From NCBI GenBank assembly GCA_965220045.1, contig OZ244803.1, positions 248,001-312,000 on the forward strand: a stretch of 64,000 bases of DNA. Reading direction: 5' to 3'. Positions 54,354 through 61,970 of the stretch are shown here, piece by piece. The stretch comes from VXOZ01 sp965220045 (GTDB lineage Bacteria > Chloroflexota > UBA11872 > VXOZ01). A program made the translations under genes and the position numbers. Below the pieces are notes generated by a model. The model was not told the DNA's origin, did not search any database, and saw only the letters and a list, made by a program, of their open reading frames with translations. Numbering within the stretch: position 1 is the stretch's first letter; each line of letters starts with the position of its first letter.

Positions 54354-55550
54354 ATGTCTGAAGACGTTGGTTTTGTCACGATGGGGCAGTCGTCCGGACG
54401 GGAGGACGTGCCGGAGATAGGTGTTGGCATGCTGGGTTACGCCTTTATGGGTAAAGCCCACAGCAACGCTTTCCGCAAGATTCCCTACATGGTGGAGCCG
54501 CTACCGGCCGTGCCCGCGCTCGTCGCCCTTTGTGGGCGCAATGAGGCCGCGGTGCAGGAGGCCGCCGCCCGCTACGGGTATCAACGCTATTGCACCGACT
54601 GGCGGGAACTCATCAAGGATGACGCCATCCAGCTCTTCGACAACGGCGGCCCCAACGATACGCACGCCGAGCCGTGCATCGCCGCCGCCGAGGCCGGCAA
54701 GCACATCATTTGCGAAAAGCCGTTGGCGCGCACGGCCGCGGAAGCCAAACCGATGTTAGAGGCCGTGCAGAAGGCCGGCGTGAAGCATGCCTGTGCGTTC
54801 AACTACCGCTTCGTGCCGGCCTTGCGCCTGGCGCGGGAGATGATCGAGCGTGGCGAGTTGGGTCAGATCTTCCACTTTCGGGCGGTCTACCTGCAGGAGT
54901 GGATCATGGACCCGCAGTTCCCCATGGTCTGGCGTCTGAAGAAGGATACCGCCGGCAGCGGCGCGCTGGGCGATCTGGGAGCGCACATCATCGATCTCGC
55001 CCGCTTCCTCGTCGGCGAGCCGAAAGCGGTCTCCGGCCTCACGCAGACATTCATCAAGGAGCGCCCCACCGACGACGGCGGCCGGGATTCCGTGGACGTA
55101 GATGACGCCTTCGTTTCGCTGGTGCAGTTTGAAAACGGCGCTATCGGCACCCTGGAGGCCAGCCGCTACGCCAATGGCCGCAAGAACCACCAGCGCATCG
55201 AGATCAACGGTTCCAAGGGCAGCATCGTCTTCAATATGGAACGACTGAACGAGTTGGAGGTCCATCTCAGCGACAGCGAACCCGGCAGCCAGACGCAGGG
55301 CTTCCGCCAGGTGCTCGTCACCGAGGCCGACCATCCGTTTTGGAAGTACTGGTGGCCCCATGGCCACATCATCGGCTGGGAGCACACTTTCGTCCACGAG
55401 CTCACCCATCTGCTGGACGCCATCGTGAACGATACGGACGTGGCCCCCTACGCTGCGGACTTCGAGGACGGCTACCGCGCCGCTGTAATTTGCGATGCGG
55501 TGTTGGAGTCGGACGCCAACGGCGGTGGGCTCGTGCCAATCCATTACTAG
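54354..55550 (+). CDS. Gfo/Idh/MocA-family dehydrogenase
   Basis: A 398-residue NAD(P)-dependent dehydrogenase with a 20-residue N-terminal extension. GVGMLGYAFMGKAHSNAF is the Rossmann opening; IICEKPLART (about 119-128) and GALGDLGAHIIDLARFLVGE (about 203-222) carry the EKP and catalytic Asp/His. The C-terminal domain and length match inositol- or glucoside-dehydrogenase-like members. The ATG follows GGAGGAATTCA. It is upstream of, but separated from, a toxin-antitoxin pair and an isomerase barrel. Confidence 0.92.
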   Translation: MSEDVGFVTMGQSSGREDVPEIGVGMLGYAFMGKAHSNAFRKIPYMVEPLPAVPALVALCGRNEAAVQEAAARYGYQRYCTDWRELIKDDAIQLFDNGGPNDTHAEPCIAAAEAGKHIICEKPLARTAAEAKPMLEAVQKAGVKHACAFNYRFVPALRLAREMIERGELGQIFHFRAVYLQEWIMDPQFPMVWRLKKDTAGSGALGDLGAHIIDLARFLVGEPKAVSGLTQTFIKERPTDDGGRDSVDVDDAFVSLVQFENGAIGTLEASRYANGRKNHQRIEINGSKGSIVFNMERLNELEVHLSDSEPGSQTQGFRQVLVTEADHPFWKYWWPHGHIIGWEHTFVHELTHLLDAIVNDTDVAPYAADFEDGYRAAVICDAVLESDANGGGLVPIHY

Positions 55551-55654
55551 AAGGGGTTTGGCTACGGGCTCAACTTTGTAAAGCGGAGCCCTGTACCTCG
55601 TCGTTAGGTGGGAGTCTTGGTTCAATTGTTGGGTGGACCGAGAGCGGGGCGATA

Positions 55655-55689
55655 TGGACATATTTTGCGGCTAGACATATAATGTGTCT
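55655..55689 (+). promoter_or_regulatory. Promoter and likely autoregulatory operator of the Phd/VapC operon
   Basis: TGGACA (55655-55660) and a perfect TATAAT (55678-55683) are separated by 17 bp, a very good sigma-70-type promoter. The inverted repeat AGACA...TGTCT (55673-55689) is centred on the -10 box, where a Phd-type antitoxin could bind to repress its own operon. The antitoxin ATG is 25 bp further on. Confidence 0.65.
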
Positions 55690-55707
55690 ACAGTTAAGGA
55701 GGACAAC

Positions 55708-55932
55708 ATGAAAGAGATTGGCGCCGCAAAATTCAAGGAGCAATGCTTGGCATTGCTGGACAATCTAGATGCGGAAGGCCTGATTATCACGAAGCGTGGC
55801 AAGCCCGTGGCACGAGTGATTCCCTACAGCACGAAAGGCGCAGACCTAATAGGCAGCCTGCAACACAAAATCAAGATCAAGGGGGACATTTTTAGCACCG
55901 GTGTTCACTGGGATGCAGATTCTCAATCTTGA
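55708..55932 (+). CDS. Phd/YefM-family antitoxin
   Basis: A 74-residue antitoxin: KEIGAAKFKEQCLALLDNLD then LIITKRGKPVARVIPY is the classic Phd/YefM N-terminal DNA-binding fold, and the C-terminal part (SLQHKIKIKGDIFSTGVHWD) would wrap the toxin. The ATG at 55708 has AAGGAGG 5-6 bases upstream. It overlaps the PIN toxin gene by 20 bp. Confidence 0.9.
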   Translation: MKEIGAAKFKEQCLALLDNLDAEGLIITKRGKPVARVIPYSTKGADLIGSLQHKIKIKGDIFSTGVHWDADSQS

Positions 55933-56281
55933 TACGCACGTTCTTATCTTTGCGCTTCGCAACGAGATCAATCCAGCAGAGCAACGTCTCCTGGCTGACA
56001 ATGAATGGTCTGTTTCTCCCATAGTATTTTGGGAGTTGGCTAAGCTCGTTCAGTTAGACCGGATTGACATTGACCTAAGCGACCGTGAGGTGTTGCGCGT
56101 GTTGAAGTCATTGCGTGTGTGGCCGCTCGACTTTGTTGTTGCGCGTGTTTCGACGAGACTGGACTTCAGCAGCGATCCTGCAGACGAGATTATTGCAGCG
56201 ACCAGCATTGTATATGACGTCCCGTTGATTACACGCGACAAGACAATGCGAAACTCTAAGATCGTCCCTTTGGCTCTGTAA
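55913..56281 (+). CDS. vapC: PIN-domain toxin (VapC family)
   Basis: A 122-residue PIN nuclease. Acidic active-site residues are D7 in LNLDTHV, E41 in FWELAKL, D91 in SSDPADEIIAAT and D109 in ITRDKTM. VapC toxins cleave tRNA or rRNA and are neutralised by their cognate antitoxin, here the Phd-type protein encoded immediately upstream with overlapping reading frames. The chosen ATG gives the overlap typical of such operons. Confidence 0.92.
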   Translation: MQILNLDTHVLIFALRNEINPAEQRLLADNEWSVSPIVFWELAKLVQLDRIDIDLSDREVLRVLKSLRVWPLDFVVARVSTRLDFSSDPADEIIAATSIVYDVPLITRDKTMRNSKIVPLAL

Positions 56282-56380
56282 TGCCACCGGCGCAAGCAAC
56301 GTGTAAAGAAATATAGGCGGCTAGTTTGGCAGAGATTCAATCACCCTTGGTAGACTTAGCCACAGCAGGAGGCAATAACC

Positions 56381-57349
56381 ATGAAACTCGGCGTATTGAC
56401 GGTACTCTTGGGCGATTTGCCCTTTGAAGAGGCGTTGGACTACTTGCGCGACCTGGGCATACAGGCCGTGGAGATCGGTTGCGGCAACTATCCCGGCAAC
56501 GCCCATTGCGACCCCGACGCGCTGCTCAACGACGACAAGGCCTGCGACGCCTTTCTCAACGCCGTTGCCAGCCGCGACATAGAGATTTGCGCCCTGGCCG
56601 CCCACGGCAATCCCCTGCACCCCAATCCCAAGATTGCCCGCGCCCACATCGAGACCCAGCGCAAGACCATCCAACTCGCGCACAAGCTAGGCGTGCAGAC
56701 CGTGGTCGGCTTTTCCGGCTGCCCCGGCGATTCCGACGGCTCCAAGTATCCCAATTGGGTTACGTGCCCGTGGCCGGGCGACTACCTGGAGATTCTGGAG
56801 TGGCAGTGGGAGCAGAAGGTCATCCCGTACTGGAAGGAAGAAGCCGACTTCCTGCGCGAGCACAACGCCCGCATCGCCCTGGAGATGCACCCGGGCTTTG
56901 TGGTCTACAACTCCGAGACCTGCCTGCAACTCCGCGATGCCTGCGGCCCCGAAATCGGCGCCAATCTCGACCCCAGCCACCTCTTCTGGCAGGGCTGCGA
57001 CATCATCGCCGTCATCCGCGAGCTTGGCGAGGCCGGCGCGCTCTACCACTTCCACGCCAAGGACACCAAGGTCCACCCCCTAAACGCGGCCAAGCACGGC
57101 GTGCTGGACACCAAGCCCTACACCGACGAGATCAACCGCTCGTGGCTCTTCCGCAGCGTCGGCTACGGCCACGATTCCGGCTACTGGAAAGACATCGTGA
57201 GCGAACTGCGCCTCGTCGGCTACGACGGCGTGCTCTCCATCGAGCACGAGGACAGCCTGATGTCATCCAACGAGGGCCTGGAAAAAGGCGTCAAGTTCCT
57301 CAAAGACATCCTCATCTTCGAGCACCCCGGCACCGCCTATTGGGCGTAG
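56381..57349 (+). CDS. Sugar-phosphate isomerase/epimerase-family TIM barrel
   Basis: A 322-residue xylose-isomerase-like barrel: MKLGVLTVLLGDLPFEEALD, AVEIGCGNYPG, IALEMHPGFVVYN (metal Glu), GANLDPSHLFWQGCD, ALYHFHAKDTKVH (metal His) and GVLSIEHEDSLM (metal Glu). All four metal-binding regions are intact, so it should be active. Members close to this form are found with Gfo/Idh/MocA dehydrogenases in inositol or sugar catabolism; one lies 0.8 kb upstream. The ATG follows GCAGGAGG. A strong bidirectional hairpin follows the gene. Confidence 0.92.
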   Translation: MKLGVLTVLLGDLPFEEALDYLRDLGIQAVEIGCGNYPGNAHCDPDALLNDDKACDAFLNAVASRDIEICALAAHGNPLHPNPKIARAHIETQRKTIQLAHKLGVQTVVGFSGCPGDSDGSKYPNWVTCPWPGDYLEILEWQWEQKVIPYWKEEADFLREHNARIALEMHPGFVVYNSETCLQLRDACGPEIGANLDPSHLFWQGCDIIAVIRELGEAGALYHFHAKDTKVHPLNAAKHGVLDTKPYTDEINRSWLFRSVGYGHDSGYWKDIVSELRLVGYDGVLSIEHEDSLMSSNEGLEKGVKFLKDILIFEHPGTAYWA

Positions 57350-57431
57350 GTACCGGCACGCCCGGCAACCCCAAGCACGTTCCAAAAACAGCGCCGGCAC
57401 ACCAGCCGACCCCAAGAACGGTACGAAAGCT

Positions 57432-57471
57432 GCAGCCGGCCTGCTGACACTCCCGTCAGCAGGCCGGCTGC
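57432..57471. terminator. Strong bidirectional terminator hairpin
   Basis: A 17-bp perfect stem (57432-57448 with 57455-57471; GCAGCCGGCCTGCTGAC and its complement) with a six-base loop, between the convergent isomerase and aminotransferase genes. Long U-runs are lacking on both sides, so efficiency is uncertain, but the stem is very stable. Confidence 0.75.
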
Positions 57472-57531
57472 TTCATCCAATCAGGCGCGAGCTCAAGCCA
57501 CCATCATCGGCAGGGCAAGCGTGCCGTCCGC

Positions 57532-58767
57532 CTACACCGCCACCCGTTGCAGTTGGTCCACGTTGCGCCGCACCTTGGCGATGCCCTCGGCGATGTCGTC
57601 CATGTCGGACTCCTCCGCCAGCAACGTCACGTGGCCCATGGCGATGCCCTCTTCCCGCGTCAGCAGCTCGGATTCCGGACAGTCCATCACGCGGAATTTG
57701 CCCGCGCCGCCTGCAATCTCGCCCGTTTCCAGGTCGAGCATCGGGTTGTCATAAATCGGCCGCGGGTGACCGCCCGATACCGGCACGCCCTCCGCGTGGG
57801 CAGCGTCCAGGAACGTCCGCTTATCCGTGCCGAACTCCTCCGGCTTGATACGGAACGTATAGATGTGCATCCCGTGCTGGGTCACCTCCGGCGGGAGCGG
57901 CGGCGGCTCGATGCCATCGATCTGCGCCAGCAGGTTGTTGAGGTAGTGCGCGTTGCGGTTGCGCTTCTTCGTCTGCTCGTCAAACCGCTCCATCTGCCCC
58001 AGCAGGATCGCCGCCTGAAACTCATTCATCGGGTAGTGGCCGCCCAGCTCGTAGTGCACGTAGCCCGGCTCGCCCTTGGCGCGGCCGAAGCTGGAGAGCG
58101 TATACAGCCAGCGCTCGGCCAGCTCCGCGTTGTCCGTGGTCAGCATGCCGCCCTCGCCGGTGCTCATGTTCTTGCCGCCGCCCAGGCTGAACGAACTCCC
58201 GTCCCCCATGCCGCCGAGCTTTTTGCCCTTCCACTCCGCGCCGTGGGCGTGGGCGGCATCCACGATGATCGCCAGGTCGTGCTTGCGCGCAATCTCCGCA
58301 AACCGCTCCATGTCCGCCGGATAGCCCCCGTAGTGCACCGGGCTGATGGCGCGCGTGCGCGGCGTGATCGCCTCCTCCGTGCGGTCGGGATCCAGGCACA
58401 GCGAACCCGGGTGGATGTCCGCCATCACCGGCGTCGCCCCCAGGTACATGGGCGCAAACGCCGTGGCGATGAACGTAAACGCCGGCACGATCACCTCATC
58501 GCCCTCGCCCACGCCGAAGGCCTTCAGCCCGATTTCCAGGCCCGCGGTGCAACTGATCAGCCCAATGCCGAACTTCGCGTCGTGGTACGCGGCGAACTGC
58601 TCCTGCGCCGCCATCTTCATGGGACCGTGCGACGTGCCGCCCCAGAGGTTGCTCTCGAAGACCGCGCGCACGTTGCGCAATTCGGTCTCGTCGAACTGCG
58701 GCCACTTCGGCCAGCGCTTCGTGCCGTCGCGCACCGGTGTCCCGCCGTGCAGAGCCAGTCGTTCCAT
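57532..58767 (-). CDS. DegT/DnrJ/EryC1/StrS-family aminotransferase
   Basis: A 411-residue PLP-dependent enzyme of the sugar aminotransferase family. The PLP lysine is K199 in SFSLGGGKNMSTGEGGML, preceded by D170 in IIVDAAHAHG; FGRAKGEPGYVHYELGGHYP and NEFQAAILLGQME are further family blocks. Such enzymes make amino-sugars for cell-surface glycans or antibiotics, or act in inosamine-type pathways. The usual FSF strand is FSL here. The ATG follows GAGGAGAAGG. No nucleotide-sugar gene is adjacent, so a catabolic role cannot be excluded. Confidence 0.93.
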   Translation of the reverse strand: MERLALHGGTPVRDGTKRWPKWPQFDETELRNVRAVFESNLWGGTSHGPMKMAAQEQFAAYHDAKFGIGLISCTAGLEIGLKAFGVGEGDEVIVPAFTFIATAFAPMYLGATPVMADIHPGSLCLDPDRTEEAITPRTRAISPVHYGGYPADMERFAEIARKHDLAIIVDAAHAHGAEWKGKKLGGMGDGSSFSLGGGKNMSTGEGGMLTTDNAELAERWLYTLSSFGRAKGEPGYVHYELGGHYPMNEFQAAILLGQMERFDEQTKKRNRNAHYLNNLLAQIDGIEPPPLPPEVTQHGMHIYTFRIKPEEFGTDKRTFLDAAHAEGVPVSGGHPRPIYDNPMLDLETGEIAGGAGKFRVMDCPESELLTREEGIAMGHVTLLAEESDMDDIAEGIAKVRRNVDQLQRVAV

Positions 58768-58958
58768 TGCGCCTTCTCCTCTTAATTAATGTAAGGGGAA
58801 TCTGCCACGCGATTTTGTGCCGTGCGTTGTCATGCACGATTGTATCACTGTGCGACCGGCCGGTGCGCCCCTCACCCCCTGTATCATCCGCTACCGTGTA
58901 TCGGCGTACGAGGCAGGCTCTAACCCTCTCCCGCGGGGTGAGGGGTCTTGCCGTCACG

Positions 58959-59058
58959 CACGAACCGGCAACGGTTCGCACGAACTGGCAACGGTTCGCA
59001 CGAACCGGCAACGGTTCGCACGGACCGGCAACGGTACGCACGGACCGGCAACGGTACG
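58959..59058. repeat. Five-unit 20-bp tandem repeat with internal hairpins
   Basis: Five head-to-tail 20-bp units begin at 58959, 58979, 58999, 59019 and 59039, of the type CACGAACCGGCAACGGTTCG. In the first and third units CGAACCG pairs with CGGTTCG around GCAA; the second has ACTGG, and the last two carry GGACC/GGTACG, which weakens the hairpin. There are no spacers, so it is not CRISPR. It is upstream of the leader region. Confidence 0.92.
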
Positions 59059-59117
59059 CTCAATCCGGCTTTATGTCATGGCGCTTCACATTATTCACCT
59101 TTTGCAGCCGTATTGCT

Positions 59118-59146
59118 TGCATATGGTTTAGGGGTTTGCTACACTG
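59118..59146 (+). promoter_or_regulatory. Promoter of leader copy 1
   Basis: TTGCAT (59118-59123), 17-bp spacer, TACACT (59141-59146). The TACACT and surrounding sequence are kept in all three copies of the module, although spacers differ. Confidence 0.55.
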
Positions 59147-59152
59147 TGGGAC

Positions 59153-59318
59153 AGGCTGACAGGCGCAGGCTCACGCCGCGTTGTGCGGCGGGGGCGCCGA
59201 AAAGGTCGGTTGGCTTTGTCCACATCAGTAATCGATGCCATAAGCGTCAACGGTCCGGTCGGGGAGGATCACCCTAGTCTCCGCGCCGGGCGGTTTGACG
59301 TTTTATTGCGACTGCCTC
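59153..59318 (+). ncRNA. Leader-like RNA candidate, copy 1 (orphan)
   Basis: A diverged copy of the leader found before both secreted-protein genes. Conserved blocks: GGCTGAC near the 5' end, GCGTCAACGGTC (59244-59255) and GATCACCCT (59267-59275). Block positions relative to the -10 match copy 2 within one base. It is followed directly by the copy 2 promoter, so it has no gene of its own. Structure is suggested by GGCGC...GCGCC. Function unknown. Confidence 0.4.
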
Positions 59319-59347
59319 TTGTACAGGCAGAGGCGGTTTGATACACT
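59319..59347 (+). promoter_or_regulatory. Promoter of the first secreted-protein gene (copy 2)
   Basis: TTGTAC (59319-59324), 17-bp spacer, TACACT (59342-59347), about 284 bp before the gene. Confidence 0.58.
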
Positions 59348-59353
59348 GTAGGG

Positions 59354-59630
59354 CAGGCTGACGTGCGCGCGCTTGCGGATACGGGAATTCGCGGGCGCAA
59401 GGAAAGTCAGTCCGTATTGTTTCGTATCAACATACCGTGCTATTGGCGTCAACGGTCAGGTCAGCAATGATCACCCTGGTCTGCCACCTGGGGAGTGTGA
59501 CGTACACCCACGATTCCCCCTCAGCGCGGGATAGTCATTGAAGAAGGGAGAGTATGCATGCACGCGCCGGAATAGCCCGGTATTCTTTGGGTGTTTATTC
59601 GAGATTTCGATCTAGCGAAAGGAAAGGACT
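59354..59630 (+). ncRNA. Long 5' leader of the first secreted-protein gene (copy 2)
   Basis: About 277 nt between the predicted start site and the GTG. GGCTGAC may pair with GTCAGTC, and TGCGC with GCGCA inside it; GCGTCAACGGTC (59446-59457) and GATCACCCT (59469-59477) are invariant in all copies. Its length and conservation suggest a regulatory RNA, but no known riboswitch motif is recognised. Confidence 0.5.
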
Positions 59631-61202
59631 GTGAGACCATTGTCTCGTTTGTTGAGCGTGTTCCTAGCGCTCATATTGCTGGCAACCAGTTTTCTGGTGG
59701 CGTCGGCGCACTCTGGTGATTCCACGGCGAAGATCACGATTGCCCGTGTGGACACCGAAAGTGACGTACACGTCGGCACGAAGCTGAAATTCCTCGTCAT
59801 CATTGAGCGGGGCGGCCATAATATCATCCACACGGCTACGGTGGGCAGCGTTTATTCACAGGATGTAGACGGTACCGATACGCTAAGCGCTCCAAATGTG
59901 CAATTGGGCACGGCATCGGGTGTGGCAGCGGGTACCGGCACAGATGATGCATTTACGGGTTCAGACCCTGCACTCACGTCTGCTAGTCCTGTGGGTACCA
60001 TCGCCGAATTCGTGTATACGGTTCAGGATGGAGAATTGGGCAGCGCCCAGCAGCGCACTATTCCCATTCAGTTCCAGCTCATTGTCGCCGCAGGTGTCGA
60101 TGATGATCCCACCGCTGGCGACGGTCACCCCCACTTGAACACTGACACTGACGATAGCGGCACCAACGACCAACTCGTGATCAAGAGTAACGTTGTCAAT
60201 GTTGTCGTGACGAAGGATCCGGGCACAGGTGACGGCGCTTCGCAGGTGACGGTAAACGTGGCCATGACGCGTCCTGACGACATTGCCGCGAGCGAGAAGG
60301 TCAAGTTCACGGTGAGTTCGGAGACCGGCAAGTATGGGTTTGGTCCGAAGCCGCTCATCGTCAGCAAGCAGTTGTATGACGAAGATGGTGACAAGGACGG
60401 CGGTCTGGTCGCCGTGGCGGTATTCACTTTGGCGGATCTGCAGAGCAACTCTGTGAGTGCGGAGCAGTCGAAGGAATACACGCTGGTGCAGGATGACATC
60501 GATGCTTCGAAGGTCGAGTTCTCCTACGCTGTTGAAATCACGGCTGCCGACCTTGATGGCGAACCCGCCAACTATGCCACAGACAAGACCCAGAAGGGCA
60601 CCTTCAACCTGGCGCCACCGGCACCTGAGCCGGAAGCCACACCAGAGCCGGCGGTCGGCATGACGACTTCGGCGACGGTGACGAAGGGTGAGGGCAACCT
60701 CATCGACATCGAGCGGCATGACGGCGGCGCCGACTTCAGTCTTGGCGTTGGTATCCTGGACGCAAATGGCATGCTGCATCCGCATAATAACGGTTACATC
60801 CGCGACAGTGACCTTGGTCAGACGTACGCGGTGGTGAACCGTGAGTCGGACGGCATGATCGTGCGTGTCTGGATCTCGTCATCCAGTCCTCACGTGGGCG
60901 ATATTGACTGGGCTTCCGTGCTGGACTTCTACAACGTGCCGGCGGACGTCGTGAACGCGATTCCGTTGGATCACACGGTACCGTCAGCGAACCAGTTGGT
61001 TGATGCCGGTGGTACGTGGTATGTCTACACGGGTGGCGCTTGGCGGCACATTCCCGACATCCCGACGTTCCAGTCGCGTGGTTACTACTACTGCGACTTG
61101 ACGACGGCGACTGCGGATTGGGCCGACAGTATCATGACTGGTCAGGCATTGCCTTCCAGTGGTGGCGCAGAGGATCCCGACTATCCTGTTTGCCACTCAT
61201 AA
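59631..61202 (+). CDS. Secreted acidic protein of unknown function, copy 1
   Basis: A 523-residue exported protein, starting at a GTG with GGAAAGGA upstream. A typical signal peptide (LSRLLSVFLALILLATSFLV) ends near VASA (cleavage after about residue 26). The mature part is Asp/Thr/Val-rich with beta-sandwich character (HVGTKLKFLVIIERGGHNII; AASEKVKFTVSSETGKYGFG), an acidic DEDGDKDGG stretch, a Pro/Glu/Ala linker (PAPEPEATPEPAV, about 335-347), and a C-terminal domain with WYVYTGGAWRHIPDIPTF and two Cys that may form a disulfide. It may be a surface or matrix protein; adhesion is a guess. No known family recognised. Confidence 0.85.
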   Translation: MRPLSRLLSVFLALILLATSFLVASAHSGDSTAKITIARVDTESDVHVGTKLKFLVIIERGGHNIIHTATVGSVYSQDVDGTDTLSAPNVQLGTASGVAAGTGTDDAFTGSDPALTSASPVGTIAEFVYTVQDGELGSAQQRTIPIQFQLIVAAGVDDDPTAGDGHPHLNTDTDDSGTNDQLVIKSNVVNVVVTKDPGTGDGASQVTVNVAMTRPDDIAASEKVKFTVSSETGKYGFGPKPLIVSKQLYDEDGDKDGGLVAVAVFTLADLQSNSVSAEQSKEYTLVQDDIDASKVEFSYAVEITAADLDGEPANYATDKTQKGTFNLAPPAPEPEATPEPAVGMTTSATVTKGEGNLIDIERHDGGADFSLGVGILDANGMLHPHNNGYIRDSDLGQTYAVVNRESDGMIVRVWISSSSPHVGDIDWASVLDFYNVPADVVNAIPLDHTVPSANQLVDAGGTWYVYTGGAWRHIPDIPTFQSRGYYYCDLTTATADWADSIMTGQALPSSGGAEDPDYPVCHS

Positions 61203-61321
61203 AGATGCATTGAAGCTGTATAGGCAGGAAACACATAGTGTTATCAGTAAACCGGGATAGCAGAAGCGTGATGACCGCACGCTAGCGGCCCGGGGGTCTG
61301 TACAGTCTCCTTATGCTACGG

Positions 61322-61357
61322 CAAGAGCCGGTGTCTGTGGCAGGACACCGGCTCTTG
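61322..61357 (+). terminator. Terminator of secreted-protein gene, copy 1
   Basis: A 14-bp perfect stem (CAAGAGCCGGTGTC with its complement) and an eight-base loop TGTGGCAG, followed by TAGTTAAGG. It is 120 bp after the stop. Confidence 0.75.
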
Positions 61358-61389
61358 TAGTTAAGGTTGCAGCTCTATCCTGTCTTTCC

Positions 61390-61594
61390 GTCATTCCGGC
61401 GGAAGCCGGAATCCATCTTCTCCGCGTACCCTGGACTCCGGCTTCCGCCGGAGTGACAGACAGATGTTCTGACACATAACCATGCAAAGCTAGCGCATTG
61501 CAGTGCAAACAAGAACAGCAACCTCCCTGATGACCTTCACCTGTCCTCTTAGTCCAAATCTGTCAACCAACCACCTGACACTTACAGGAATGAC
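61390..61594. repeat. Composite dispersed repeat between the 2-kb units
   Basis: Two REP-like palindromes (61390-61417, 61433-61457), GACAGACAGATGTTCTGACAC, then TGTCAACCAACCACCTGACA (61562-61581). It matches 22750-22945 in module order and orientation. Its presence in the spacer, but not inside the units, suggests that it was already at the locus before or arrived after duplication. Confidence 0.8.
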
Positions 61595-61657
61595 ATGGAA
61601 AATTAGCCCAACGATGGAGCCAAGTCTACCTCTACTAATTTCCTGCAGCCGTATTGC

Positions 61658-61687
61658 TTGCATTTGCCGGAGGCGGTTTGTTACACT
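61658..61687 (+). promoter_or_regulatory. Promoter of the second secreted-protein gene (copy 3)
   Basis: TTGCAT (61658-61663), 18-bp spacer, TACACT (61682-61687). The -35 region (GCAGCCGTATTGCTTGCAT) equals that of copy 1, while from AGGCGGTTTG on it equals copy 2, so this promoter is a hybrid of the two. Confidence 0.55.
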
Positions 61688-61693
61688 GTAGGG

Positions 61694-61970
61694 CAGGCTG
61701 ACGTGCGCGCGTTCGCGGATACGGGAATTCGCGGGCGCAAGGAAAGTCAGTCCGTATTGGTTCGTATCAACATACCGTGCTATTGGCGTCAACGGTCAGG
61801 TCAGCAATGATCACCCTGGTCTGCCACCTGGGGAGTGTGACGTACACCCACGATTCCCCCTCAGCGCGGGATAGTCATTGAAGAAGGGAGAGTATGTAAA
61901 CACGCGCCGGTATAGCCCGGTATTCATTGGGTGTTTATTCGAGAATTCGATCTAGCGAAAGGAAAGGACT
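61694..61970 (+). ncRNA. Long 5' leader of the second secreted-protein gene (copy 3)
   Basis: About 277 nt, nearly identical to copy 2. Visible changes include CGCTTGCG to CGTTCGCG, TTTCG to GTTCG, and ATGCATGC to ATGTAAAC; none alter the invariant GCGTCAACGGTC (61786-61797) block. Confidence 0.5.

Larger units (their letters stand above)
59331..61366. repeat. 2-kb direct repeat, unit 1
   Basis: Covers the promoter, leader, gene and terminator of the secreted protein. It recurs 2340 bp downstream (61671-63706) with only about fifteen differences visible, nearly all upstream of or in the first 200 bp of the gene. The 304 bp between units hold a dispersed repeat composite. Confidence 0.95.

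Noticed and set aside
57547..58785. 412-codon plus-strand open frame
   Set aside because: Antisense to the DegT aminotransferase with its intact PLP lysine; composition is Arg/His/Val-rich.
58959..59058. Short direct repeats suggestive of a CRISPR array
   Set aside because: Units are contiguous with no spacers, and there are no cas genes in the window.
58948..59277. 109-codon open frame through the 20-bp tandem array
   Set aside because: The repetitive peptide arises only because 20-bp units cycle through three frames; no start signal or domain.
59331..59440. Closing helix GGTTTGATAC with GTATCAAC as part of the leader RNA
   Set aside because: The left arm overlaps the predicted -10 region and would not be transcribed; the pairing is also altered in copy 3.
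59354..59630. Known riboswitch class (c-di-GMP-I, cobalamin, TPP, FMN, SAM) in the leader
   Set aside because: I could not find the invariant core sequences of these classes; left as an unassigned leader.
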